64,000 nucleotides of DNA from Grammothele lineata (lineage: Eukaryota; Basidiomycota; Agaricomycetes; Polyporales; Polyporaceae): assembly GCA_002150815.3 (NCBI GenBank), contig NDFF03000372.1, positions 124,001-188,000 of the forward strand, given 5' to 3'. The notes beneath the pieces are model-generated. The model made no database searches, had not been told where the DNA came from, and worked only from the letters and a program-made list of their open reading frames with translations. Position numbers and translations under genes: made by a program. Below, one piece after another: positions 22,197-33,815 of the stretch (position 1 is the stretch's first letter; each line of letters opens with the position of its first letter).

Positions 22197-25138
22197 ATGT
22201 CTCGATTCTTCCGTGCCGCAGGCGACTCCGATTCCGACAGCTCTTCCTCAGAGGAGGAGGAGCTCATGTCCAGCGACGACGACGCTCCGAAGCAGGCCGC
22301 CCCCGCAGCCAAGCCAGCCATGTCCCGATTCTTGAAGAGTGCAGCCGACTCCGACTCGTCCGATGAGTCGTCAGATGAGGAGGAGGAGATGAGCAGCGAC
22401 GATGAGGAGCAGGAGGCGAAGCCAAAGGCCGGCGGTCGGTTCATACGGGGAGCATCCTCAGACGAGGATTCCGATGAAGACGTGAAGCGAGTAGTCAAAA
22501 GCGCAAAAGATAAGAGGTTAGACGAGATGGAGGCGACGGGAAAGCTGATGGACAATGCGCTCAAAATCAATGACTGGGTAGCGATCTCGAACGGTGCGCA
22601 TGATTTCACATTATCTCTAGGTACTAGTACGTTCCCCGGGCCAATTTCTCATGCGTATCCTCTGGAATATGCTCCAGAATTCGACAAGCTCGTTCGTATG
22701 GTACAACGGCAGCAAAACATCTCCGAGCCTGTTCCTCCGTTCTTCCTGCGTACGGTTGTTGGCCTTGAGAGCTCGCTCAATGCCGCGGTGGCGAAGGACA
22801 AAGAGTCAAAGAAAAAAATGAATGCGAGCAATGCTCGTGGTCTGACGGCTGTAAAGCAAAAGGTCAAGAAGATTTCGAAGGAGTTCGAGTCCGAGCTCCA
22901 GCGCTACCAGAAGGTGAGAGTAGCCATATGCTCATTTATGCGTAGGTGTCTGACTCCGGTCGGTTGTAGGACCCTGAAGCCTTTGAGCGCGAGTATACGG
23001 CTATTGCTGCTCCCGAGTCTGCGCCTGCGCCTGCGAAAGCCAAGAAGGTCAAGAAGGACGAGGATGAGGACGAAGACGAGGACTTCACGACTGTGGGCAA
23101 GGGCGGCAAGGCCATGCAGTTCACTGCCGAGAGCATCTTCAAGAACCTACAAGTCATCCAGGAGGCTCGTGGAAAGAAGGTTAGCCTTCCTCGTCGCGTG
23201 CGCACCCTCCTTTCGTACTCAGGCCTTTCGTGCAGAACACAGACAGGACGGAGCAAATTCGCATTCTTGAGAAACTCCTCGAGGTCTCAGTAACATCATA
23301 CCAGCGCATCCGCGTCCTGCTCGCCCTCGTCGCCTCCCGCTTTGACTACAATTCTGCGGTTGCCGCCCACATGCCCGCCGAGCTTTGGGTCGCTGCTCAG
23401 CGTGAAGTCGATCAGCTCATCGTCATCGTCGCCAACGAGCCGCAGTATTCTATTCAGGAGATCACCGAAGATTACGATGACCTTGCCGAGCGCTCCCCCG
23501 AGACGGAGAAGGATGGCATCGTTCGCATCCGCGGCAGTGTTATCAGCTTCGTCGACCGGCTGGACGATGAGTTCACGAAAAGCTTGCAGAATATCGACCC
23601 TCACGGCACGGAGTATGTTGATAGGCTGAAGGACGAGAAGGGTTTGTACTGCACGATCTGCCGCGCTCAAGCGTTATATGAGAAGAAGAAGCAGGAAGAC
23701 CCCCTTGGCCGAGTGATCATACGCCGTTTGGAGCATATTTATTCTAAGGTAATTGCAGGTTATTCGTCGTTGTGTACTTGAAACTAACTGATGGTTCGCA
23801 GCCCGACCCCGTCGTTCTCGCTCTCGAGGCTGCCGTGTCTGCGTCAGACATTAAACCCTCTATGGTCCTCTCATCGGATGGCGAAACCTCCTCCCTCATC
23901 CACTCGCTCTGTGTACATCTATACAAGTCTGGCAACTCTCTCCTGCGCACTCGCGCTATGCTCTGTCACATCTACCACTACGCCCTCCACAACAACTTCC
24001 ACACCGCTCGTGACATGTTGCTTATGTCACACCTGCAGGAGTCTATTCACAATGCCGACGTTGCTACTCAGATCTTGTACAACCGGACGGTCGTTCAGCT
24101 CGGCCTTAGCGCTTTCCGTTGCGGCCTCATTAAGGAGTCGCAAGCAACCCTCCAGGACATCTTCGCGACTCAGCGTGTCAAGGAGCTTCTTGCACAAGGT
24201 GTCCACCAACAACGGTACCAGGTCCTCACGCCGGAGCAGGAGAAGGCCGAACGCCAAAGGCAACTTCCTTTCCACATGCACATCAACACGGAGCTTCTTG
24301 AGGCCGCATTCCTTGTTTCCAGCATGCTCGTCGAGATCCCTCTTTTGGCGAGCATTGACTCCGACGAACAGAAGCGCAAGGCGATCTCGAAGCCCTTCCG
24401 CCGCCTTCTCGACTTCGCGGATCGTCAGGTCTTCACGGGCCCTCCCGAGAGCACCCGAGACCACATCATGCAGGCCAGCAAGGCGCTCCAGGACGGCGAG
24501 TGGGAGAAGTGCCGAGACCTCATCCAAAGTATCAAGATCTGGAGCTTGATGCCCGAGTGCACGCAGGTGAAGGACATGCTGGCGAAGCGGATCCAGGAGG
24601 AGGGCCTGCGAACGTACCTATTCACGTACGCGCCGCACTATCGCACGCTCTCGCTCTCGCTCCTCGCACGCACGTTCTCGCTCCCGCTCCGCGCGGTGAC
24701 ATCGCTTGTGTCGAAGATGATCTGGAACGAGGAGCTCGCCGCCGCGCTCGACCAATCCGCCGGCGTGATCGTGTTCAACCGCGTCGACCTTACACGCACG
24801 CAGCAGCTCGCGCAGACGCTTGCGGACAAGGTGAACACGATGGTCGAGCAGAACGAGAAGGCGCTCGATCAGAAGCTCGGAGTGAGCTCGGGATGGAACG
24901 ACCGTGCCGACGGCGGCAAGGGCGACAAGCGCGGCGAGCAGACACAGGAGCGCAATCGCCGCGGTGATCGTGCGAGGGGTGGTGCCCGTGGTACGTGTTC
25001 AGCAATTCCACTTACTGGTGATGAGCGGAAATCTGACTCCGATCTGTCGATGCAGGTGGTGCAAGGGGTGGTCGTGGTGCGCGCTTCGCACAGGGTCTCG
25101 GGGCGCAGATGGCGGGCAACACGCAAAGAAATCGATGA
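22197..25138 (+). CDS. Eukaryotic translation initiation factor 3 subunit C (Nip1)
   Basis: eIF3c is a core eIF3 subunit that binds eIF1 and eIF5 on the 40S subunit. The ATG at 22197 begins [15 protein letters not shown] with acidic Ser/Asp/Glu blocks and a second [15 protein letters not shown] repeat, the hallmark eIF3c N-terminus. Six exons (22197-22593, 22678-22913, 22970-23179, 23236-23748, 23802-24990, 25056-25138) total 2628 nt, 875 aa. Conserved blocks include [20 protein letters not shown], the central TPR-like region with [20 protein letters not shown], and a PCI domain near 24600-24870 ([20 protein letters not shown]). The C-terminus is Arg/Gly-rich ([16 protein letters not shown]) and ends at TGA 25136-25138. 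The first intron (22594-22677, 84 nt) is stop-free and a multiple of three; conservation around ISN|EFDKL shows it is an intron. The gene converges on eIF2B-gamma with about 160 bp between stops. Confidence 0.95.
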
Positions 25139-25297
25139 AAGCTTGCGAGGTCCGGGCGTCGATGAGGACGTTCTCTATGGATACATATATATCGCTTCTG
25201 CTCTCGCCGCTCCCCTGTACTGTACTGTTGTATCCCTAGCATACGTACAGTCATCGTATATGAATATTTCTTCTGTTCGCTGTCACCGTCCTCGCAT

Positions 25298-27231
25298 CTA
25301 CTCGCTTTCCTCTTCTGTCGACTCCTCTTCTGTCGACTCATCTGAGTCTTGGTCTTCAGACGTCTCATGGGCTGTCCAGTCGGAGGTCTCGAGCTTTTCG
25401 TGTCTGAAGCTCTCTGTATGGGCCGTAAGCATGTAAGTCATGTACGGAAAAAGAGATGGCGCTACCTCCTGCTGGCACGTCGAATCCTGGCTGTGTGATG
25501 CAGCGAGACAGATCGGCCTTTGCGCCGACCTTCGTGTATGCACCGAGGATGCACCCTTCTAGCTTCGCTCTGAAAGAACGTCAGTGAGCCTATCTGATCG
25601 GCGATGAAGAGTGCATACCCATCCGCAATGACACAGTGGTCCAGAAGTACGCAGCCCACGACCTTGGCCATCTTGCCGATGACGCAATGCTTCCCAATAA
25701 CGGACCGCTTGATGCTCGCGCGTTCCTCGACGCGCGTCGAACGGCCGACCATGGAGTCGCCAGAGATCTGCGCTTTTTGGTCGATGAGGATCCGGTTCTC
25801 GGGATCCGAGGGGAGGACGTAGGGCGTCTGGCCCAGGAACTGCGGCGCCGAACTTCCGTCAGCGGTCTGACCCTCGGTCGAAAAGATGAAAAGACTGACG
25901 AAACGGTTCAGCTCGAGATACGCGTGAAGGTTGTTCGCGCGGGACGCAAACCCAGCAGCTGCACGGTGCGCAACGAGGCCAACGCGGAGGCTGGGCGGGA
26001 TCGCATCTTCGTCGTCCTGCTCGACGGGAGACGGCACGACGGAGCGCATGTGCTGCTCCTCGTCCGGCTCTGTGCCTTCTGACGAGTGTCGTAGGCGGGC
26101 CTTGTCGACGGGAAGATGCACCGTGGAGTGCTTGAGCGCCTGACCTTGAGAGATGTTATTTGTGACCGAGCTGAGGACTGTAGGAGTGCAACAATTGATC
26201 AGTGCGGCGGGAGTAGGCATGAGGGGAGGTAGCTGACCGTTGCCGTATTTTTCTCGTCGCGTGCGTTGGTATTGGGGCTTGCATAGCCAAGGAATGAACT
26301 CTTCCCTTAAGGAGTCTAGATGTTCCTTCTGCGCAAGGACATCGAGAACAGTCCGCTTGCAGACGTAAACATGGGAGTCACGGAAGCTTGATGAGAGCTT
26401 AGTGCGGGGGTATCTGAGCAACAACAGTAAGCCACTGCAGGAAGGACTATGCGCAGCAAAGCGTACTGCGAAAGGAGGCTCATGCGTAGTTCGAATTCGT
26501 CACTGTTATTGTCGACATCGTCGGGCGAGTCGACGTAGAGTAGTGTGCCTGATCGGTCGTCGAACACGATAGGCGTATTTGATGGGAGAGGACCCCATTC
26601 TTCTGTCGTAGTGCCCTTGTCGGGCTTGCTAGTTTCGTAGAAGCAGACGGTCGCGATCGAACCGTCATATGTCGTCTCCGTACGGAACTTGTTGAGAAGC
26701 TGGGCGAGGGAAAGTGAGGGTGGTGGAATGAAGTCGCAAGGGAGGACAATGAAATCAGCTTGGATGCGAGAGGTAAAATGCCGAAGCAGAGTGCAGGTCC
26801 CGACGGCCATATCTTGTGACTCCTCGTATGTTTGCAGATCGACGCGAAGGGCAGGGAAGAGGCCCGACACATCCGATTGGATGTAATTAGACATCGCCGA
26901 GCCATGAGATGTGGGGCAGATAAGCAGTACATCTGCAGAACATTATTATCATACATGGAACAACGGCGTGTGGGAACGCTACCTGTGACGCCAGACTTCT
27001 CGAGCCAAGCGAGGGGATAGTCCAGCATAGGCTTGTTTGCGATCGGGAGAAGCGCCTTGGGACACGGCTCATCTACATGATTGCTCGTGAGGGGCAATAA
27101 TCTGCAAAAACTCTTGAGTTAGCCATTACAGGCGCACAAGAATTCACAGCTTACTCGCTGCCGAAGCCCGCGAGGACGACGGCGACGAACTCGCGGGGGA
27201 GGCTGGTCGAGGATGACTCGTCGAAGTCCAT
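25298..27231 (-). CDS. Translation initiation factor eIF2B subunit gamma (Gcd1/EIF2B3)
   Basis: eIF2B is the GDP-GTP exchange factor for eIF2; gamma and epsilon form its catalytic module. The start at 27231 reads [20 protein letters not shown], followed by AGFGSE and, after an intron, [20 protein letters not shown]. This is the nucleotidyltransferase-like N-terminus with the [15 protein letters not shown] motif. Middle exons carry [12 protein letters not shown] and [10 protein letters not shown]. The C-terminal half is a left-handed beta helix of hexapeptide repeats: [20 protein letters not shown], then [12 protein letters not shown] and [20 protein letters not shown]. The last exon is an acidic Glu/Ser/Thr tail ending at TAG 25298-25300. 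All inspected junctions keep frame (for example GSE|LLPL, YGN|VLSSVTN). The choice of gamma over epsilon rests on the short length, the FGS pattern and the lack of a W2 domain. Confidence 0.9.
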
Positions 27232-27596
27232 GGTAAAGTTGCAAACCACGATCTAGGGTTCGCCGCTGAGCCGAGTGCGACAGGCGCCCGTCTGCGGCTA
27301 GATCGGAAGATCTTCTCTCCGTACTTGACTCCTTGTCTCTTGCCTGCTAGCCCGACCTTGCAGCACACACAATGCGATGGCACGGTGGATTCCCACTTTG
27401 TCTGCATCATCTTGGTTGTCGGTGGTATGCTTAATATAGCGGCATGCATTGCAAACTTTGTATCCGGTGTGGAGTAACGTAACCCTGTCGTCGGTTCACT
27501 CGGATTGCGTCCTACGCTCGTAAGCCACGTAAGCCACCTCACTCACGAGCCAGCCCTTCTTCTGACCACATCCATGCCCTCTCATAATCCCTCTTC

Positions 27597-28370
27597 ATGT
27601 CGTCAAGTAATCCCCCAAGCGAGTCGCCACCACCCATACCGGTATATGTTAAATGGACCCACCAAAGCTACATGCCGATGTTCGCACAGGAAGCCAGCCA
27701 ACCTCCGTTGGTATACCATTACGAGGTCCCAATATGTCCCTCTCAACCGCTGCGTATTGGGTCCTCCGTGCGGCTTCTCCTCCTATCGAATGCACTTTAC
27801 CGGCCCCCCTTTTGCGTGGCTGGCTCTGCCAAGTCTTATGACGCATACGATGTTCATATCCACGGCTCGGTTATCAACATCCACGAAGTCACCGAACACG
27901 CGCTCACGCTCACTGTGCGCAACAACCTCTCCTGGAGTCCCGTGCGATATGCACGAATCTCCCTCCCGTACATTCCGAAACTCACCGTGGCCTTTGACGG
28001 TCCCCTCGTCGCTCGCACTTCCGGACAGCCATCGGCGGCCCCTACAAGGATTATAGAGCTAGAACGGGACGTCGAGATCTACGACCCTCCTCGTTCTCCT
28101 CCACATGCTCCGGCCTCGCCGCTCTTCTCGTACATTGCCTTGACCGACTCAGGGGTCGGGTTGCTAGCATCACGAGATGTCTCGCAACCTGGTAGTCGTC
28201 AATCGCCGGAGGACGGGCTTCAAGAACCTCAGGAGCCATCTACTATGACAGATGGTGGGGAAGATCATGCCACTCCTACCACTCTAGGTCGAGCGGGCTG
28301 GGATCCCCTCGGCGAGGTTGACGAACTCTCGACACAAGGGAGAGAAACGCGTTCTCGAGTGATGCGCTAG
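27597..28370 (+). CDS. Conserved-looking hypothetical protein, 257 aa, single exon
   Basis: One uninterrupted frame opens MSSSNPPSESPPPIPVYVKW. The first ~150 residues look folded, with alternating hydrophobic residues suggesting beta strands (LRIGSSVRLLLLSNALYRPP, YDAYDVHIHGSVINIHEV, TLTVRNNLSWSPVRYARISL). The last ~100 residues are polar, proline-rich and probably disordered. There is no signal peptide or membrane segment. I recognise no family. Its ATG lies 366 bp from the divergent eIF2B-gamma start, so the two may share a promoter. Coding is supported by length, composition and the structured N-terminal half. Confidence 0.65.
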   Translation: MSSSNPPSESPPPIPVYVKWTHQSYMPMFAQEASQPPLVYHYEVPICPSQPLRIGSSVRLLLLSNALYRPPFCVAGSAKSYDAYDVHIHGSVINIHEVTEHALTLTVRNNLSWSPVRYARISLPYIPKLTVAFDGPLVARTSGQPSAAPTRIIELERDVEIYDPPRSPPHAPASPLFSYIALTDSGVGLLASRDVSQPGSRQSPEDGLQEPQEPSTMTDGGEDHATPTTLGRAGWDPLGEVDELSTQGRETRSRVMR

Positions 28371-29271
28371 TTTGTTGTGGTGCGCCAGTCACCATGATAC
28401 TCTTTTCATTTGTACTAATAATCCACCTTCACAGATACGTTGTTGCCCCAGTTGCTGCTGACCGCTGCGTTTCTTGTCGTACGATTATCTGTTCATATGA
28501 CGCCCGCTGTTTACTAGTCCACTATTAGGCAGACACTGCATTGTAGACTTGTAGAGAACAGTGGTTAACTTCGTGATCCACTGTGAGAAAACCCCAGAGC
28601 TTGGCGGTGACCAGCTGACAACACTCGCTAAGGGATTCGCATGGACATATGGCGCATCGGACGTTGTACATAATTCATGGACAGACTACAATCGGATATG
28701 ACGCATTCCAGTACCTGATGTAATTCCTCGCACTCGTATTCAACCCAACAGAGGTCTAGTTGAACCTACGAATCCAACGCGAATATCATTGTCTGCGGAG
28801 TACAATTCGACGGAATTCCCCGAGAGAAAATCTCGTCTTAGTAGGACTGGCCGTAGAACGTAACAAAGCGTATGGCCAAAGTGTTGGAGGATTCTAGTTT
28901 GAGTCTAGTGCGACCGGTTTTGTCCAGTTGGGCCTGAGTGTGTGGAGGATGTGCCAGGTACAAGTGCTAGCCAGGGGCGAACTCGAAGCGGTGTTCTGAT
29001 CGACGGGCCGGCAGACGCCGGAGCAGAACATGTCCGGCATCGGGTCTGCTCATCTCCTTCGCACTGGCAGCTGCCCTCGTCGCCGTCCACGTCGAGCCCG
29101 GCCTCGCCCATGTTCCCCTTCACAGCTCTGCTGGCTTGACCTTCTCCCCGTTCTCCTCTCCCCGGTCTCTCTCCATGCTGCTTTTTAGCCCGTCTCTCAG
29201 CAATCTGGCCTTCTCGTACCCCCCCTACTTAGCTTAACCCGTCCGCCACCTGCTGTCAGAATACGCCCGCC
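28371..29271. other. Intergenic region upstream of the kinase gene
   Basis: These 900 bp contain no supportable gene. Short frames near 28905-29139 lack family features. The last ~150 bp before the kinase ATG are strongly pyrimidine-rich (TTCTCCTCTCCCCGGTCTC and following), typical of promoter and leader sequence in these fungi. Confidence 0.5.
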
Positions 29272-32200
29272 ATGCCCCCGGTCTCCGTCCACCAACTATA
29301 TCAACGTCTTGAGACGGTCGGAAAAGGTGCCTATGGCTCTGTACACAAAGGCCGTGACCTCCGCACCGGAGAGGTCGTTGCGCTCAAGATTATCAACCTC
29401 GACACCGAAGATGACGATGTGGGAGACATCCAGCGCGAGGTTGCGCTCCTCACTCAGCTCCGCGACGCACCCAATGTCACCAAGTACTTCGGGTGCTACA
29501 TGGATGGCCCTCGTGTGTGGATTGTCATGGAGTACGCACAGGGTGGCAGCGTCCGTACCCTCATGAAGGCCTGCAAGGATGGCGTGGTCGAGGAGAAGTA
29601 CGTCTCCGTCATCACCCGCGAGGTCCTCAACGGCCTCAGCTACCTCCACAAGTCCGCCATCATTCACCGTGACCTCAAGGCCGCGAATGTGCTTGTCACC
29701 TCGGCTGGCAAGGTCATGATCTGTGACTTTGGCGTGTCTGCCCTCCTCGTTACGGCTTCCAGCAAACGCAACACCCTGGTTGGGACTCCCCATTGGATGG
29801 CGCCAGAGGTTGCACACGCGTCGGCGTACGACACCAAGGCCGACATCTGGAGTTTAGGCATTATGATCTACGAAATGATCAAGGGGAGCGCACCAAACTC
29901 GCACATTGTTGACCAGGCCAAGCTCATACAAATGATCCCGCGCATGAAACCTCCGCGGCTTATTGAAGGAGAAGGGAGTAAGGAAATGCGGGATTTCGTT
30001 GCGGCGTGCTTGAGAGAATCTCCGAGCGACGTGCGTTATACTTAGGCTGAATGTCTATGAACTGCCCTAACCACCAGTCGACTTAGCGGCTCAGCGCGGA
30101 TGAGCTTTCAAAGACTAAGTGGATCGCAGCCGTACGGAAGGTCCCTTTAACCACACTTAAGGATCTCATTCTACGCTATGATGCGTGGGTCAAAGGTGGT
30201 GGGACACGGGCCAGTATGGCAGCGCCTCTCCCATGGGAAGAAGAAGAACAGCGAGAACGAGGGTACGTGCCTAATTGACACCCCCATATGTTGGGATGGT
30301 TCTCTCATCTACTTATAGGCTGCAAGAAGACGTCATTATTGACGACGACAACCCTTGGGAGTTTGATACAGTCAGAGGGCGCTCGACGTCTAGCCTGGAT
30401 CACTTCGAGCCTGACAACGCACTTCTTGATCTCCTGGAGGACGAATCCGCCGGTGGGCAGTCTACGGTTCGCCCCCCACCCGTATCAAATGTTCCGGCTA
30501 CCTTGCGGAACCTCTTCGATTACGGTGATCCACCTCCTCCCGAACCATTCCGGATGCCGACACTCGAAATGCCTTCCGACGATTTCCTTGCTAACCCTTC
30601 GCTGAACATACCTGCCCGGGGTCGTAGTCCATCGAGGAATTTGACCACTCCAGAACCCACTCCGGATGACCCGCATACTGCGAAGCAGTCGAGTTTCGTG
30701 TTCCCGCCCGTCTCCTCTGTTTCGGCCTCCCGCTCAAAGCCTGCAGCTGCTGTTGTCGATGATAATGATTCCCCTCCTTCCCCTTTGGACCGCAAACGAG
30801 AACGTTTACCCCCTCTAGGGCCTGGGATACCTCGGGGGCTCGCCCCTACGCCGTCGCCATCAGATACCGAGTCCAAGTCCACTTCCCGCGGCAGGTCCGC
30901 GTCGACTTATCGCGATGTTCGGTCGAACCGCGGAGTACCCGACATCGAGATTCCTCGGTTCTCTCCCGATGGTGCTGCTGAGAGCCCCCCGCCCATTGTC
31001 TTATCCGCTTCCTCCCCGGAACGTTCCACTCTCGACCGCCCCAAGATAAACCGCAAACGATCGCAAAGTAGCGCGGCAGGCTTATCTTCGCCACCTTCTT
31101 CGGCCTCATCTTCCTCTACTTCACGAGGTGATCTCAATACTCCCGATTTCCGATTTCCTCCCATCTCTCCAAGCCCGCTTGGGGCCGATAGAGACAAGGA
31201 TAGCAACTCTTCTTCTCCCCTTCCTACCATTCGAACGCCCCATGGCCACGATCGACGATCACCAACGCATTCCAGTGTATCTACCATCTCCACGATATCC
31301 TCAACAACCTCCAGCTCTAGCGTGCATCAAACCTCCCAATCACTAGATGCATCTATCCTTCCCAAACGACTCGCTTCTCCCGGCGGGTCGCTCGCCACAC
31401 CACCACCAATATCTCGAGCTCGGTCGGCAACCACTACCACAGAGAGCAATCCGTTTGGCGTCGCCCAAAGCGCATTGCTTGGATCGGCGCGTACCCCGAC
31501 GAGACGACCTAGTTTGCAACGATTGGGATCCGCTTCCGCGCTCGACCTACCTCCCGTAAGGCCATTCGCGAAGAGGAGCGAGGAGCGGAGTGGTAGTCCG
31601 GCGGAGTCATCGTTCAGCACGTCGTCCGGTGTCCCACTTCCTGGGCTCCGGGACGTTCTCAAGGTCGGGTAGTTCGGCTCCTTCTAAGTATGGCCGCTGA
31701 CTCATTTCGGTACCCAGATCCCGACACTTAGCTCCGAGCACAAACTTGGTATGACCGATCTCCTGCCTCCCTCGCCAGCACCGTTCTCCATCCCATCCCG
31801 TCCCCCAAAACCCTCCAACGGACTCTCTCAGCTCAACTCCACCGCTTCGTCCTCCACCACTTCTCTCAACTCGCTCGGGTCACAGCCGAACCTCTCGTCG
31901 AGCGATCTCCGCCTAGGCTCCGACACGTCCTTCACCTCACATTCGCGCTCGTTGTCTCTCGGCGGCTCCCAGTCCCTCCCGGCGTTCCCGCCCGACATCC
32001 TTCTCGGGCCTCCAATACGGCCCTTGGATCTCGGCCCATTGATGCACTCGCACGAAGCGACGCACGCTGAGCTGGCCCGGACAGTCGACGAGCTCCAGCA
32101 GTGGATGTCTGTCGTCGAGGCGGGATTGACGCAGATGCTGGACCGGACCACCCAGGACACGATCGAGGAGGAGACAGAGGACGTGGTCGTATACGAGCGG

Positions 32201-32287
32201 CATGAGCGGGACGATTCGTTGTCGTTTTCAGTAAACGGCCGGATAGCAGCTCCAAGCCCGTTCCCGATTCCGGTCGCCCTGGAGTAG
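29272..32287 (+). CDS. Ste20-type protein kinase of the GCK-III/Nak1-Kic1 group
   Basis: Four exons (29272-30030, 30087-30262, 30319-31663, 31718-32287) total 2850 nt, 949 aa. The kinase domain is N-terminal: glycine loop GKGAYGSV at residues 17-24, VALK lysine 39, HRDLKAANVLV catalytic loop, CDFG, and the Ste20 signature GTPHWMAPEV. Substrate-loop and C-lobe motifs are intact, so the kinase should be active. After the domain come LSADELSKTKWI and NPWEFDTVRGRS, which fit fungal Nak1/Kic1-type kinases that act above the NDR kinase Orb6/Cbk1 in the morphogenesis (MOR/RAM) pathway. About 550 residues of Ser/Pro-rich disordered sequence follow. A short C-terminal segment with likely helix (ELARTVDELQQWMSVVEAGL) may mediate binding. 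The N-terminal kinase plus long tail separates it from PAK kinases, which carry a CRIB domain. Confidence 0.9.
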
Positions 32288-32772
32288 GCGTAGCGCATTT
32301 CGTTGACTTATATGTTTGTGTGCTGGTGCGACGGACAGTGTACGATCCACGTCGTGGCGTGATTTTTCTGTCTGCGCGTTCACTCATCTGCGATTATGCC
32401 CTTTTCCCTCATGCTTTAGACGCACTATACTACATGTATCATACATCACGGGCTGCATTCTGACATTTGTACGAGTCATTTCCATAACTTCTCATGAACT
32501 CTCGGAAGTAGTGCATGCGCATGGGCGCATGAAGTGGAATTATTCAATGGATCGAGCCAAGACTGTGATTCTCAAGTACAGGGAGATACGTATTCGGTAT
32601 CACGAGCATTGGCTTGGGTCCACTTTTCTGTCCTGGCCACTGGGTGCACGCACGTCCCACTCCGCTTCTAATCGTAGGCTCTTCCCAGCTCTGATCCCGC
32701 ATTGAGACCGGGGTCGGCTGCGGCAAAAACCCCTCCCCCTGGAGGTGAAGGATCCCCAACATCGACCTCGTC
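32288..32772. other. Region between the kinase gene and the decayed DUF4139 gene
   Basis: About 480 bp lie between two convergent 3' ends. No gene is seen. If the DUF4139 gene once had its usual length, its missing 3' half would have lain here; I find no recognisable remnant of that half. Confidence 0.4.
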
Positions 32773-33815
32773 CTAGTGGGGTCGATATGTCACAGCGGCG
32801 CTGGCCATTGGACTATATGTGTGGGGACTAAAAGACGTCTGATCCGGTAATGTTGAGAAGTCAGCCGAGGGAGCTGTCTGGAGGTCCACGGCTGGAACGG
32901 AGATGGTCCCCAACGCTTGCGGCTGTGCCGTGCTCAACGTTAAAGCCGTCTTGGTCCATTCCTCCCCAGTGTCTTGAGTGATTGTCGCATAATACAACAG
33001 AGATATGTCCATCTTTGTCTTCGCCTCGCACGTTGCAGCATGAACATCGTAGCAGGGTTGCCAACTGACCCCGCCGACAACTGTGACGGTGATCGTGTTC
33101 AGGTTAGTGGAACGCTGGCAGTGCTCGATATCCGAGGAATATCGTACGATATGAGAGATGTAGTTCGATTTGGCACCCTCGTGTTCCTAGAATCGTTGAC
33201 GATACCATGGCAGACGTTTTTTCTAAAGTGGTCATATCGTGCTTGAGTTGTGCGATTTGATCATCGAGATCCACAACATCCCGGGCAGGTTCCAGCTGGC
33301 GATGGACCAGTCCGTCCACCACATCAAGGACCGCACCCTCCGCTACGGAAGGGCTACAGGGGCCACAGAACGGGAGCGTCAGACTAACGACCCCATCCCG
33401 TACGCTTCGTTCCGCTTGGGGTGCCTCGGTCCGCATAGACAGCCGCCTCTCATGTTCGGTGTGCGTGCTCGAGCCTGAGGTTTGCCCGGGCGCCCAGGAA
33501 GAATTCTTGATGCAGCAGACATCGACCACTCGTGCATCGGGCCCTTCTGCACCAAAGATCCTGAGGGAGTCTGTGTCTACCTTGCTGGAGAGTCCAGAAA
33601 TTTCCAGTTTAGTCTCCCTGGCCTGGCACCCCGCAATCAGCGATCAGATTACCGTAGCCCGGTCAGGCCCTGCGTATCCTGACTTGCCTCGACGTCGACA
33701 ATGATCTTGCGTGTAACTGCCGCGATCTCTGATTGAAATACGGTGACCGAGGTGACTGGAAGCTCGGAAGCGGGTAGACGAAGGGTGTTCAGGGGGGCGG
33801 CGACAGTGATACTCT
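32773..33815 (-). pseudogene. Decayed or truncated DUF4140/DUF4139 (mucoidy-inhibitor-A-like) gene
   Basis: On the minus strand the sequence reads the DUF4140 start LPASELPVTSVTVFQSEIAA, continuing VTRKIIVDVE. A 65-nt GC-AG intron (33687-33623) joins to ARETKLEISGLSSKVDTDSL, then a central region with DGLVHRQLEPARDVVDLDDQ. A GTACGA...CTAAC...CACAG intron follows, and then the DUF4139 start LVGGVSWQPCYDVHAATCEA and TITQDTGEEWTKTALTLSTA. The frame ends at TAG 32773-32775 after VTYRPH, where family members continue for a further ~150-250 residues. No in-frame ATG is found upstream of the conserved N-terminus before a TAA. The function of the family in fungi is unknown. Missing start and missing C-terminal half suggest a dying gene, although the splice sites and conserved motifs are still good, so decay would be recent. 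Confidence 0.65.

Noticed and set aside
22594..22677. Reading the eIF3c segment [14 protein letters not shown] as coding
   Set aside because: It interrupts the conserved AISNEFDKL block, and GT-AG ends with an in-frame join remove it exactly.
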